Below are positions 25,744 to 37,854 of a DNA stretch of 64,000 nt, in pieces. The DNA comes from Cytospora piceicola (taxonomy: Eukaryota; Ascomycota; Sordariomycetes; Diaporthales; Cytosporaceae). The first letter of the stretch is position 1. Each line of letters opens with the position of its first letter. The stretch lies in contig JALQBC010000036.1 of the NCBI GenBank assembly GCA_023375675.1, forward strand, positions 310,001 to 374,000, read 5' to 3'. A model generated the notes under the pieces. It ran no database searches. It was given only the letters and a program-made list of their open reading frames with translations, and had not been told where the DNA came from. Both the position numbers and the translations under genes were made by a program.

Positions 25744-27088
25744 GTTCAAGTGACGCTTTGGGGTTGTAGAGGCTAGTGGTGAGGCTTGAGGACGGCGCGG
25801 CGGGGAAGTATAGGTGAGTTGTATCTCTCTAATTTATCTCTGGATCTCAACGAGTCCTACCTATATCTGGTGTTGTTGTAGTGCTTGTCGTGAGGACAAG
25901 ACGCACGCAAAGCCTTGTACAATCAGGAACAACAACAACGTCCATCCTGCCCCAGCTGGAACGATCCCGTTCGTACCGAATGAACGACTGGATGACGGAC
26001 TGAATGACTGACTGACTGACTGTAAGACTGATTGATAACAGCCGAAGCCCGAGCGACACCGTCGTTTCCCGACGATCACGAGTGTTTTCAGTGGAGCATG
26101 GAAACTAGAAGTGACTTCCGTGGCTTCACCTGATCGAAGAACCCTAACCCTCTTTTGCTCACCGAGACACACCACCCTACCCCCTAACCTCCCCCCCCCC
26201 TACTAGCCCGTCCCACACGATGCCGAGGTCAAGTTGTGATCGGGCAGCAAATACGCCTATTTAGTCAATAGATACATACATAGATAGTGCACATAGATAG
26301 TGTACATAGATAGATACCGGTGTGTGTGGGCCCCCACAGAAAAGGCTCAAGGCCCAAAATCTGGTAAGAACCCCAAAAGGGAACCACCAACCCTAAAGAA
26401 GGATACACCGCGAACCTTGGAACCCAAAATGATAAAAAATTCCGGGCATTGGGGGCTTTCCAGTACACAGTAGAGAGTAGAGAAGGGGGTAAGCCTGCAT
26501 CGGATACTTTTGCTCATGCAGTCAGCAAGAAAGGGACACCTGGTTCCCAAACAATTAGGGCGGTTCCCCACTACCGACAGCTCAACTGACAGCACCCTTT
26601 AGGGGGGGTGGTCAGGGGGTCAGGGGGGTGTTTGCTGCGTGTGAGCACTGCGCCTCTAGGCTTGGGGCGGTGCTGACAGCCGAGCTTGGGGGGGGGGGGG
26701 CGAAGTGCCTGCTTGTGCCTGCCTGTGCCTCTTCTCTACCTACCTAGGTAGGTATACAGACACACTGTGCATAGTACTCAAGGCTGTGTTTGGTTGTGTG
26801 TGTGCGTGTGTGTGTGTGTGAAACAACACTTTTACTTGACGACATCGCGAGGGGGACCCTGCATTACAGAAAGAGACGCCGGAGGCGCGTTGTTCACTTT
26901 TCCTGCATTCTGGTGCTTTAGTTTATTCTTGGTTATTCTTGGTTATTCTTGGATCTCAACCTCTGGTTCGTTGAGACGGGCGGGTAGCGCAAGACGTTGA
27001 CAGGAGAAGAGAGAGAAGAAGAGAGAGAGAGAGAGGGAGAAAGAGTTATTTTTGGGTGCGCATTGCGTGTTGGTGGTGAAGGGCAAGC
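25744..27088. promoter_or_regulatory. Divergent intergenic region (CMD-like / methyltransferase)
   Basis: Shared upstream region of two diverging genes. It holds a 13-base G run (26688-26700), a CCTAGG island (26737-26755), a TG-rich repeat (26793-26820), three tandem copies of TTATTCTTGG (26923-26952) and a GA tract (27003-27034). The last two probably lie in the leader or promoter of the methyltransferase. No other gene is seen. Confidence 0.45.
26923..26952. repeat. Three tandem copies of TTATTCTTGG
   Basis: Exact 10-base tandem repeat about 140 bases before the ATG of the downstream methyltransferase gene. Confidence 0.85.
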
Positions 27089-28246
27089 ATGGCGTTGACG
27101 TCCCGGATCACCCTGACTGGTGCCCTCGAGGAGGACCCGGAGGACATCTTTGGGTCGTCCCTCGGTGTAATCTTCCCAGATGATGTGATGAACCAACGTG
27201 AGTCCCTTTTCACACTTCTTGTCCCACCTTGCCCCCCAACCAACCATCTCATGGGTTTGTCCGTCGAGGCTGTTGGTTCACTCCTGTCGAATCGCACCTC
27301 CTACCCATGATACGAAAGGGGAAGGGGGCGGGAGCGAGTGCGACTGTTGGCTGCAAGATGCCCGAACCCCTTCCGCCGTTCCTCGTCGTCACCTGATACT
27401 GACAGACACACCCCCTCCCACCCAGATGGCGACTCCGACCACGGCCTCCTGTACCAGTCGCCCCATCTCCCCAAGCCGCTCCACATCAGCCTGGCCGCCC
27501 CGGACGGCGACGAGGACCGCCGCCTCTTCAGCCACTACCTGTGGAACGCCTCCCTCCTCCTCGCCGAGCTCGTCGAGGCCGGCACCCTGCGCCTGGGCGG
27601 CCCCGCCGCCGCCGACTTCGACGTCGGGGGCCTGGCCACCGTGGAGCTCGGCGCCGGCACCGCGCTCCCGTCCATCCTGGCCGCGCTCCTCGGCGCCCGC
27701 CGCGTCGTCGTGACCGACTACCCCGCGCCGGCCGTCATCGCCAACCTCCGCGCCAACGTGGCGCGCAACGCGCGGCCCGAGATGGCGCCCCCGGGCGCCG
27801 GCCTGTCGGGCGCGGACGTGGTCGTGGACGGGCACTCGTGGGGCGAGTTCGGGACCGACCTGGCGGGGCGGGACCGGCGCGCGTTCGACCGGGTGCTCGT
27901 GTGCGACTGCCTGTGGATGCCGTGGCAGCACGAGAACCTGCTGCGGTCGGTCGAGTGGTTCATGAAGGACGGCGGCGGGGCGAGGTGCTGGGTCGTCGCG
28001 GGGTTCCACACCGGGAGGGAGAAGATGAGGGGGTTCTTTGAGGAGGGGCGCCTGCGGGAGGTGGGGCTGGAGGTCGAGAGGATCTGGGAGAGGGACTGTG
28101 ACGGTGTCGAGAGGGAGTGGGCTTGGGATAGGGGGTTCGAGGACCCGGTGGGCCGGAAGAGGTGGCTCGTTTGTGCTGTCTTGAAGAGGCTCAAGGCTGG
28201 GGAGGGCAACGCTGTGAACGGGGATGGCAAGGCCGAGGCATCATGA
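27089..28246 (+). CDS. EFM7: Efm7/Nnt1-type protein N-methyltransferase
   Basis: Seven-beta-strand S-adenosylmethionine methyltransferase. The family was long labelled nicotinamide N-methyltransferase; the yeast member Efm7 methylates the N terminus and Lys of elongation factor 1A. Exons are 27089-27197 and 27426-28246, split in phase 1, giving 309 residues. Exon 1 carries the family N terminus (EEDPEDIFGSSLGVIFPDDV), and the junction reads NQ-HGDSDHGLLY. Visible motifs are the FSHYLWNASLLLAE segment, SAM motif I at about 109 (VELGAGTALPS), the acidic loop at about 130 (VVVTDYP) and the post-motif DCLWMPWQHENLL at about 197. The catalytic domain fills most of the length, and the C terminus is a short charged tail. 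GC is very high in exon 2. The elongation-factor target is inferred from the yeast orthologue. Confidence 0.9.
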
Positions 28247-29323
28247 TAGCAAAAATACGATGATCATGCCGCTGATGGTAACTCCTCACGTCTCAATGCG
28301 ATATTCGGTTCTGCAGTCAAGATCGATTCGCTGTAGCCCATGAATGGTGTCCAGCTGAGGAGAGAGGATTATCGACCAAGAGCGACTGTGATGTCAACTG
28401 TTATCTTGAAGTTGTACCAACCTCACACAGGTGTCGCAGGAGGTCTTGCCGGAAGACAGACATCTTGGTGGATCGTGTTATACAACGGTTGAAGCCAGGC
28501 CAGAGCTTCCCAGACGCTATCGACTCTGTAAGCCCTCACGCTCTTCTCAAAGCATAGCGTCTACGCGCCGAATATAGCTCCCCCACGCGGTTGCCCAACA
28601 TACGCCTACTGCTCGGGTGGTAGCACACGGGGAATTGGTGTGTATTTACCTCAGTAGGGACGACGGCACCCCGACGCAGGAAGCGAGCCCGACAGGCCGG
28701 CTGGCATCTTGCTGTGTTGACGTTCATACACATTATGGATCAGTATATTGGAAGTATTGGAAGTATTGGATGAATGTAGATGAAGATGCGGATGGAGAAG
28801 GATGAGGATTATCATTCTTGGTTGGGACTGCTTCGGTCGAGTGTTATATAAAAGTTCCTTCGTTTTGCGGCGCCGCCAGCGCTTTGTCGTTGTGGTCACC
28901 TGCCCTGTCTCACTCACAAATTACCAGTTACTTTGCTGTTGTTGAGATCCTCATATTCGATCCCTTACAGACGCAAACCGTCTTCCCCGATACCGTTCAC
29001 CCCGCCGGGCTTTGCCACCACAAGAACAGTTTTGAGAGTCACGGTCAAGATGTCTCTGGCTACGCAGTGATAGATCATGTCTCATGTCTGCAAGCCCCGA
29101 GAGGTCCAGGCTCTCACGTTCTCCTTTCTCCGGATTGCTCGATTACTTTGAGCATGAGACAGCGGGTTGACCTATCATAATGTTCGGAGCAGAAGAAGCA
29201 TCAAGCGGCCAAGACCACACCGGAGTTTCTCTGCCGGATGTATGAACTGGCTCACCCGGAGCGGACTCTCCGCGCGAATCTCCCTGCTATATATGTCCTC
29301 CGTGTACGATCACCGGTCAGCCA
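28247..29323. other. Convergent spacer after the methyltransferase gene
   Basis: Between two facing 3' ends. A short tandem GGAAGTATT occurs around 28746-28770. No coding frame or RNA gene is supported. Confidence 0.45.
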
Positions 29324-30131
29324 TTATGAGACCTCCTCGTCTTCTCTCGGCTCCGTTGTCTGTCCCCCTGACCGGCCTTCCAGTGCAGAGACGCGGAGGA
29401 GGACGTCCCCCACCATCACCCGGAGCTCATTGTTCTGCGCCTTGATCTCCTCAAGCACGGGGATCAGGTTCATAATTCTGGTGTTAGTCTCGGTCGGTAA
29501 CCTTGTAAATCATCAGCGTCGATCTGCGGCCGGCCATCGGTTCAAGTAAGTCGAGAAAAGAAAAGGCTGCCGGGATAGACAGAACTCACTGGCGAAACAC
29601 ATCCGAGGCGACCCCTCTTAAATCCCCTAACGATAGCTCCGTCTCATGCAGGGCCTTTGAAACATTTTTCTTTCAAGAAGGTACGCCGGCCTGTGGCGCA
29701 AGCTGTATAACCTCGAGATGTACAACCACGTGTGCCTTGTTTTGCTCCACAGGCTTATGTTTTCCTTCCCACCCGTCAAGGCCCTCATGCCGCATGATTC
29801 TGCGTGGGGTACGGCACGCCTCGTCAACACATTTCCTGGCTGTATGAACAGCCTCCTCCAGACGAGGCCTTCCGGGCAGGTCCTGTATTGTCCACGCATT
29901 TTCTCGGTATCTTTCAGTAACGGTTAATAAGTCGTTCCACCCGCTCGTACACTTGTGCTGCGAGTCCCAAATTTCGTCTGCAGAGGTGCGGAATCCACGG
30001 TAGTAGTAAAGAAGGGAGGCGTAGATGGCCACTGCGAAGGTCAATATACCGAGTATGTTGCCTGTTACTGACAATGGACTGTCAGAACAGTCGCAATCTG
30101 GGCAAGGTGTCTGGGTTTGCAACGCCGCCAT
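29324..30131 (-). CDS. Small fungal membrane protein, hypothetical; exon model incomplete
   Basis: Function unknown. The first exon begins at the ATG at 30131 (MAALQTQTPCPDCDCSDSP), has one clear membrane helix at about residues 23-46 (VTGNILGILTFAVAIYASLL) and then a charged cytosolic stretch. This N-terminal pattern, with a CPxCDC motif before one helix, is common in uncharacterised filamentous-fungal proteins. Downstream, coding-like segments lie in different frames: WLYISRLYSLRHRPAYLLER near 29650-29730, a helical piece near 29590-29650, and a C-terminal coil with NLIPVLEEIKAQNNELRVMV ending at TAA (29324). They suggest three or more exons, but I could not join them without a phase conflict. 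Either there are unrecognised introns or the gene carries a frameshift. Confidence 0.5.
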
Positions 30132-30412
30132 GATTTATATATATGCCTGAGTGCACCAATTGTTAACTATGGGTAGAGACAAAAATTGAACTCAAACGCT
30201 TCCTTCTGGGCATGAAGGGTGAGAACGGATAGGTTGCAACATGAATGAAAGAGCTATGCTTTCCAAGAGCGGAGAATGTGAGCAGCACCAATCACAAGAT
30301 GGGCAAAACAAAACACCGCAGCTCGACAAGGCTCCCAGATCACACAGAAATATATGCGTCCTACACGCCCTCCAATTAGCATCTTCTATCATCCAGCCAG
30401 CCAGCCAGCCCC

Positions 30413-33400
30413 TCAGCCCTCCGCCTCCACCGTGGGCCCCTTCTCGTCAACCTGCGCGATGAGCTCCCAGTTCACCCTCAGGTTCTCCGCCGAGGCCAGC
30501 TTGCTCTTGACCTCGGTCTCGTGCCTCTCCGCCACCAGGCGCCGCAGCGCCGCCGCCAGGAACCCCGCCACCGCGTCCACCGACCACCCGTCCGGCACCT
30601 GCTCCAGCACCTCGGCCACGTCGAACCACCCGCCGAACCGCTCCAGCAGCGCCCCCGTCTGCTCCAGCCGGTCGCTGACGTCCCCGATGGCCAGGAACTC
30701 GCGCAGCAGCGCCCGGAACAGCCCCGCCTGCGTGTCCTCGGCCGGCACCGACGCCCGCCGGCCCGGGTGCGGCGTGTAGATGCTCGCCCCGCCCCGCAGG
30801 CAGTACGACACCGCCGTGTCGTAGTCCCCCAGCCGGTGCACGAGCAGCCGCAGGGCCTCCTCGTGCCGGCGCTCGCGCCCGTCGAGGATGATGGCCTCCG
30901 GGACGAGGAGTTGCTCCTCGGGCTTGTCGGCCGGCAGGGCCGAGGATATGCGCGCGCGGATCTCTTTGAAGTCGTACTCGTGCGTCTCCCCGAGCAGCTG
31001 GAGCAGCCGCAGCCGGCTGTGCCACAGGTCGTCCTCGGGCGGGGCGTTCTCGTGGAGGAATTGTCTGTAGGTCGGCTTCGGTGGCCTGAGTGCTCGATAT
31101 GCCACGTATGTAGCAGACATGGCCTCGCGGGCTTGGGCGGACGATTGGAGCTCGTGGATGACGATGTCGAGGTAGTAGGTGATGAGCTCGTTCACATAGT
31201 TTGTATGCCCCTTCCCGAACACGAGGTGCTCGAGGTAGTATTTGACAGCATCGGGTGCTTCCTCGCGGAGAATGGCAACCACCTGTGCTGGCTCGAACTT
31301 GGGGGCCCGGCCTTTGTCGTCTGCAAAAACCTGTACGCCGAGCTTGGGATTACGGTTCGCAAGCCAGATGCCGTATTCCTGCACAAGTGCCTGGCTGCTA
31401 ATCTTGGAAAGATATTCGCGAACACGCAGCTCACCGTCCCGGAGCTCGCCGCCGTCGTCCTGTTCGCCCTCAATGATGCGCCTCCATGTGGCCAGCACCT
31501 CGGCCGCCATCTTGCGGCTCTGATACAGACGGCTCAGAACGAAAAGCCGATGGTACGACTCCAACAGGTCTACGGCTCGATCGAAACAGTCGACTCCTTT
31601 ATCGACAAGCTCATAAAGCTCCGATCGAACGCTGCCGGTCTTGGCCAGCCCCTTTGGTGAGGTCTTGTCGAGATCGAGGAGAACCCTGAGGAGAGCGGCA
31701 TCCACTGTACGGTATATCTCACCCTCGTTTGCGGTGCTAGCCATGCCCTTTTTCCGCCCAGTCGCCCAGAGATATGATTTAATGAACAGGAGAACTGTCT
31801 CTCCCAAATCATCGACGGTCTGGCCTACCTCACCAAACTTCTCTGATGCCATGTACCTCTCAAGGGTCCCTTTGACACCGCCGAATATCCATATGCCTTT
31901 CTTAGTTTCGATGATCTCATTTTGCAGGTCTGGGATCAGCCCAATGACCACCCTTGGGTCTATGTTCGAATCAAGTAGCACCTCCTCCATGGCTTTGAGT
32001 TCGGGCGGGAACGGCGTTTCCCTAGAGTGAAGGAAGCTGATGAAGAGAAGTACGCTTGCCCTTTGTTTTATATAGTTGAATGTCATGAACTCCAGCTCTG
32101 TTTTTGCATCTCGGCCCCTTATGCTTGATAGAATGGAGAACAGTTCGATACGATCCTCTGCCGAATGAGGAGGCTCTTGCGCTTCCAAGGCCGTACATGC
32201 AAGGCTAGCATCGAGCTGCAACAACAACGGGTTTCTCACAGCCCACCATATACGATTGTCAGACCACACTGCAAGTCGTGAGGCCGTCTTGGCAAATCTT
32301 TTGGCAAACTCTTCTTCTTCTTCGTTCCTCGAGGCTTCCCACCCGTCCGGCAAGGGCGGCTCGTCGGCGTCTCTTTCGAAGAGTTCCCTCTCCTTGGAAA
32401 TTCTCTCTATGGAGTGAGCTGTTCGAGAGTCCGCGGTCTTCTGTGATGCTGTCGAGGTCCCGGATCGGCCGAAGGAAAAGGGAGAGAACCTTTTCAGGCA
32501 GAGCTTCTCCACCACTTCCCGGAGATTGAACTCGTCTGCGCCCATGAGCGACCGGATACCGAGAGAAGGAGGACTTTTGGTCTCATTTGATTCTTGTGAA
32601 CTCTTGACAGGGGCCTCCAGCCAATGCTTTGTCGCTTCGTCCTCGCCGACGTTTACATCCCAGCGCTGTATTTCGAGACCAGAGCGGGGACCGTCTGGAA
32701 GCTCCTTGGTCATCGACGCAAGGACATAGCCCTCCTCCTCGTCACCCATAGAAGGTCTCGAGGACGACAGGTCGGGGACTCCACCATCAACAACTATCTC
32801 CCGAGGGTATCTGTCGAATTCCAAAGTAGGTCTCGTAGGATCGCCGTCCAGATTCACAAACATGCCGATGCCAGGGTCCTGAGGTCCAGTGCCTGTCACG
32901 ATGAGGAACTCTTCAGGCGTGGGGGAAACAATATGCGGTTTCAGGATCACTGGGCCAGTCCTCGGCGCAGGAGGAAGCCTAGGGGTCTGCAAAGTACCGA
33001 TCGGTGGACTGGGTAGTGGCTTATCCGTGGAACCGGACTCTTGGTTAGCTTGTTTATCAGGACTCCCTGATCGTTGCGGAGTGTCCGATCCTTGATAGTC
33101 TGAGTCGTAGCCATCACCAGTGTTGTTGCCCTGTCTCCTGATCGCCTGTGACATGTACCCTCCAAGGCTTGAGCTCCGGCTGTGGCCCTGGGCCTCGTGA
33201 AATCCTGAGCTGCCAGGACGACTATGCACAGAAGAAACACTGCGCAGAATCCCAACATCCGAGTTCCCAGCAATGTTCTGAGCTTGACCTATGTTTGATT
33301 GCGAATGGTCCAACGAGGAAATGGGCATAAGGGGGATCTTCAGCTGGCGGTCAACGTCTAAGAGGGCATAGTTACGCGTGTCGGCAACGCATGCTATAGA

Positions 33401-34158
33401 GTCTCTCCGGACTGATATCGTGCTCCCAGCGAAGTCAATTTGCTACAAGTATGTCAGTCAGCCCGTGACCGTATCTGACCTCGCGCTTTCGGGTCCCCTT
33501 ACCTTGAAGACTCTGGCATCTTCGCCAACCCGGACCACCTGGATCTTGCGGGAGAGAGACAGCATGATTGTCTCCCCAACAGGGCGCTGTTCTTTATTGC
33601 CATCATTCTCATTTCCCAACTGATCCAAGTCTAGCCCTCCTATCCAGTAGCAGTTTTTCACCCGCACTGTCCCAAATACAGGGCTGAGCTCCGGGAGGGA
33701 GTAGAAAGTGACGGTATTGTTGCATAGCACACATGCCTTCTGGACGCGAGACAGGAGGAGAATCTGTTGCACTCCGGGTTTCGTACTTCCGGCTACGGAG
33801 CTCTCGTTGAATGTCGGGCGCAGTCTCGAGGCGAGTATAAAGACCGGCTGGCCGGACTTGTCGGCAGGGTCGGGGGGTATCTGGACGAAATGGAGCAGTT
33901 CCGAGGCCGAGGTGCCGATGTAGAGGTTTCCGCCTGGGAGCCGGCAGTCAGCATGAGCAATTGACTGGGCCAAAGGTGACTGTTACCGAGGTAGTCGACG
34001 CAATTGATCCTGACGTCGTCGTCGTCGTCGCCGTCCTCGGACAGAGGAACGTCATGCAGCAAAGTGCGCAACACGAAGGGGCCCGTCGCCGTCGCCAGCT
34101 CTTGCTGCGCATCCCTCGAGCTGGCTTCAGCTTCCTGGCTCGGTGGGGTGGAAGCCAT
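30413..34158 (-). CDS. Vps3-like CORVET subunit / TGFBRAP1-type protein (CNH + Vps39 domains)
   Basis: Predicted tethering-complex subunit for early endosome to vacuole traffic. Exons are 34158-33987, 33933-33503 and 33442-30413 in matching phases, giving 1210 residues. The N-terminal part reads as a citron-homology (CNH) beta-propeller: GGNLYIGTSASELLHFVQIP, then QQILLLSRVQKACVLCNNTV and VKNCYWIGGLDLDQL. A long Ser/Pro/Gly-rich insert interrupts it at about residues 240-350. The C-terminal two thirds are helical repeats with the Vps39-type regions (ALLRVLLDLDKTSP; CFDRAVDLLESYHRLFVLSRLY; RFGGWFDVAEVLEQVPDGWS). There is no RING finger at the end, which fits Vps3/TRAP1 rather than Vps8. An Asp run coded by GAC repeats lies near 34005-34025. 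It is divergent from the CASP golgin gene. The exact subunit name is inferred. Confidence 0.85.
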
Positions 34159-34615
34159 TTCCGGGCCAGAAACGTCACCGATTATGTCTCTTCACCATGC
34201 TTGTCATCCGTCAGGGGGGAGCGCAATGCTCTTGGAGGCGGGGATTGCGAAAGCGATGCTCGTTACTCGACGTTCTGTCTATTATTAGGGAGTTATCAGA
34301 TGCTAGGAGGTACTTACCTGGGTAGGTATAGAGTACTGTACCTAGGTACCTAGTAGCTGCTTAGGTGGGCTGACTGCCTGCCGCTTACCCGCTAAACGGG
34401 TGCCTGAACCCCTGTTTCTGGTGACGAAACTCCCCCGGATCAGCAATGCAGGGAGTACCGATTAGCACACGCCAAACCGAACACGTTCCAACAAACACGC
34501 CGCTCAACACTGACTGCTACGACGACAATTCCCACAGTTGTCATGAGCTTCAGCTCCCAGCTTCTAAGCTGCTGATTCCAACTCAAAATCAACTCAAAAG
34601 CCATACACAGGAGTG
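34159..34615. promoter_or_regulatory. Bidirectional promoter region (Vps3-like / CASP)
   Basis: 457 bases between the start codons of two diverging membrane-traffic genes. It contains a CCTAGG island (34309-34352) with TACCTAGGTACCTAG. Basal elements are not obvious. Confidence 0.6.
34309..34352. repeat. CCTAGG/TACCTAGGTA island in a bidirectional promoter
   Basis: Overlapping palindromic units. Notable for lying between two divergently transcribed genes. Confidence 0.8.
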
Positions 34616-36900
34616 ATGGCTGAGACTACGCCCAGCCAGGCTCCTTCAGGGGCGGGCGCTGACATGGCCGCGGAAACAACAAACAAGTTCCAAGCTGCTA
34701 TCTCAGCATGGAGGAGTACGTCTCTGTATTCATGTGGTCTATCCTATCCTCCTCGGATCACTCGGCTAACCATGGCAAACTTATAGACATCGACATGACC
34801 ACCTTGGTCTCCAACCTCGACAACACGGCATCCGAGGTTGTCACATACCAACGAGACTCGACTGTCCAGAGGAAGGACTTGGCTCAGAAGACCAAGGACT
34901 TTAGGAAATTAGACGATGCCACCAAATTGACCGAGGTCAAGGGGCTGCTGAAAGCATACCAAGGCTTCATCGACCTCCTGACGAACCACTCAAAGTCAAT
35001 AAACTCAGCATTCCTTCAAGCCTACACGTCGCTTTCCGAGGCACCGGACCCGTATCCGCTACTCGAGGCAGCCGTTGACTCCATGCTTGTCGCTGAAGAT
35101 ACCCTACCGAAAGTAACAGAAGAGAACCAGCGCCTACAGGGCAGCGTGGCCCAACTTACATCCCAGTTGGAAGACACAGAGTCGAGGTTACAGTCTGAAA
35201 GGGAAGCCCGGAAGCAGCTCGAGGAGACCCTAGAAGGCAAGGTGAAGGAGGTCGAGTCCTCTTGGGTAGCTGTGCTAGACGAGAAGAATGATAACTGGGC
35301 GGCCAAGGAGAAAGCTCTGGAGGACAAGGTCGAGAACCAGGACCGCCTGCTGAACGAGATCAAGGCCAGCTATGAAGTCAACCAGCGGCTCGGAAAGTCG
35401 GAAGACGCGGACGAAGAACCTAGGGGCCATGTTACGAGCGCCGAGCTGGACATGGTCAACTCTGATCTGGAGCGGACGAGTATGAGGCTAGCGGAAGTCG
35501 AGGCGCGGAACGAGCAGATGCGGCTCGAGCTTGCACAGGCCAAGTCTCAAGTACCCACTCACCACGCTGCTTCGATGGAGGACGACCCAGGCTATATGCG
35601 CATGAGATCCGAAAATTCATCTTTGATACGAAAGTTGGATGCTTCGCGCGTAGAAAAGGAGGCGCTGAAACGGGACCTGGATGCGAGACTGCGCGGCCTA
35701 GAACGGGAGGTACACTCGATGAAGGAGGAGCGAGACTCGCTTAAGGCCAAGATTCAGAAATGGAGCGATTATGACGACGTCAAACAGGAACTAGAAGTGC
35801 TAAAGAGTATCGAGTTCTCAACTGGTGACGATGACGACCCCAAGGATGTCATAGATGAGCAGAATGGAACCGCGGCGCAGGGGAAGGGCGACACGTTAGA
35901 GCAACTCCTGTTGGCTCGGAACAAGAAATTGAGTGACGAGTTGACAATCCTGCGGGTATCCCACCAGGACCTCCAAAGCAGGCTATCAGATATACAAGAG
36001 GAGACATCCCGGACGAACGCGGAGCTGGAGAGGTCTCAAAACCTGAACGAGAAGCTGGAAGACGACCTCGCCAACCTCCAGTCAGAGCACGCAAACGCAT
36101 TCCCATCGGGCGCCTCCGTAGCAGGTACCTACGTGAGCCGCTACGCGCCGTCCCTGGCGCCTGGGCGGAGAGGCGGCGGCGGCGGCGGTCGCACATCACC
36201 GACGTCCTCGATCATCAGCGGCTTCAACCCGCGCGACCCGGGCGGCGAGCCCATGGGCGGCGGGTCCGGCATCCTGCCCATGATCACGGCGCAGAGGGAC
36301 CGCTTCAAGAAGCGCAACGCGCAGCTGGAGCGCGAGGCCTCCGAGGCGCACCGCACCCTCTCGCAGCTCCGGCAGGAGATCGCGGCCCTGCAGAAGGACA
36401 ACCTCAACCTCTACGAGAAGACGCGCTACGTCTCGACGTACAGCCGGAGCGGCGCCGCGACGTCGTCGGCCTCGTACGCGACCAACCCCAACCCCTCGAC
36501 GGTCGCCATCGGGAGCGGCGCCGGCGGTGGCGCCGGCGGCATGGACCGGTACCGTGCGGCCTACGAGTCCAACATCAGCCCGTTCGCGGCGTTCCGCGGG
36601 AGGGAGTCGGCGCGCGCGTACAAGCGCATGAGCTTCCCCGAGAGGGTGGTGTACTCGGTGACGAGGATGGTGCTGGCGTCGAGGACGAGTAGGAACCTGT
36701 TCGCGGCGTACTGTGTGGCGCTGCACCTGCTGGTGTTCCTTTCGCTGTACTGGATGGGCGCGACGGATGCGGACCGGGCTGCTACGAATTTCGGGCAGAC
36801 GGCTGCCGCTGCGGGCGCGGCGGTTGCCGGGGGGAGTGTGGGTGGGGCGGGAGGCACGGGGCATGGGAATTGGAAGGAGGGGGCTTTTGATAACACATGA
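34616..36900 (+). CDS. CASP-family golgin (Coy1-like)
   Basis: Golgi coiled-coil membrane protein of the CASP/Coy1 family, which in yeast and animals works in intra-Golgi vesicle tethering. Exon 1 is 34616-34715 and exon 2 is 34787-36900, joined in phase 1 (AWR-NIDMTTLV), giving 737 residues. Most of the length is coiled coil (for example EENQRLQGSVAQLTSQLED and QRDRFKKRNAQLEREASE). A Gly-rich linker lies around residues 490-520. A conserved C-terminal module YRAAYESNISPFAAFRGRE leads to a single membrane anchor at about 669-691 (NLFAAYCVALHLLVFLSLYW). The tail after the anchor is Ala/Gly-rich and longer than in yeast. The family and topology call is strong. It shares its upstream region with the Vps3-like gene. 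Confidence 0.92.
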
Positions 36901-37840
36901 TGGGTATAGGTGATCATTCAGAGCGAGGAACTGTCAAGAGTAGAATCAGGAGGCTCAATGGTAGAGCTTCTGTCATTCACGGCTTCTCAACGAGCATTAC
37001 CAAGATGTATGTCACACTGTGTCCCTTTGTAACCAGATTATGTACAATGATTAGTGTTACTATGCATTCCATGATGTTTGGCCACGCTGGTGGTCTATAG
37101 ATCCGCTGAGGTTGTGGTGCTGTGGCCCATCGAGTGATGAGGGAAAGTTGATACTAGAAGGTATCCTTCCCGGACAAGCAGAACGCAACACATGTAGAGC
37201 TCGAACACAGCACCACTTACTTGATCGTTCGAACCCATATCCAAGCAATATTATTTACTGTAATACAGTCAATTACTCGGTGTGGGAGCCATAGTAGGGT
37301 CATCAAGTGTGTATCGTGTGGCTTGACTTCGAAGGCTACAGACGGTGCTTAAGGAAGCCAGCCTACTTATAGTTTGGAAGGGGGAACGGAAAGCCTAACC
37401 CCCTATAGTTGCCACCACAGAGGACGAGGGACTAGACAGGCGATCCTAAGCCCTGAATTCACCTTACCGAAGCCGGAACTGTAAACTGGAGAGGCCCAGA
37501 TGAGGAACTCCCGATTCTCCTCCCCATGCTGAATGACGTGGACCTAACTGTGGCCATGCCCAAGTGGGGAGGGTCCCGGAGTCCTTCCTGAGAGTCACGG
37601 AAGAACTGTGCAGGAGGGAGGTAGAGAAAAAGAATATAAAGAGGTTGTAATGATGGGCCAGTACTGTACCCCTAGGCCTTTACTAGAGGCCGAGCTGTAA
37701 TGTCGCTAGAAGATAGTGAAAAGTGAAATGCGGAGAAAGAGCCTGAGAGTTCAGTGTTACCCATCAGTCTCCTCACCCAAAATTACCTCCGCTTTTATAA
37801 CAACTTCATTTGCAAAAAAAAGTAAGCAAGAAAAAGGAAC
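36901..37840. other. Spacer between the CASP gene and the tRNA gene
   Basis: Non-coding by inspection. Near 37210-37310 a 7-bp inverted pair (ACTTGAT/ATCAAGT) flanks a GGGTTCGAAC box, tRNA-like but lacking a proper T-stem. Nothing else is recognised. Confidence 0.4.
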
Positions 37841-37845
37841 AAAAA
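37841..37845 (-). terminator. Pol III T-run terminator of the tRNA gene
   Basis: Five T on the tRNA strand, nine bases after the tRNA 3' end. Further T runs follow at 37831-37835 and 37814-37821. Confidence 0.7.
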
Positions 37846-37854
37846 GTAATGGAG

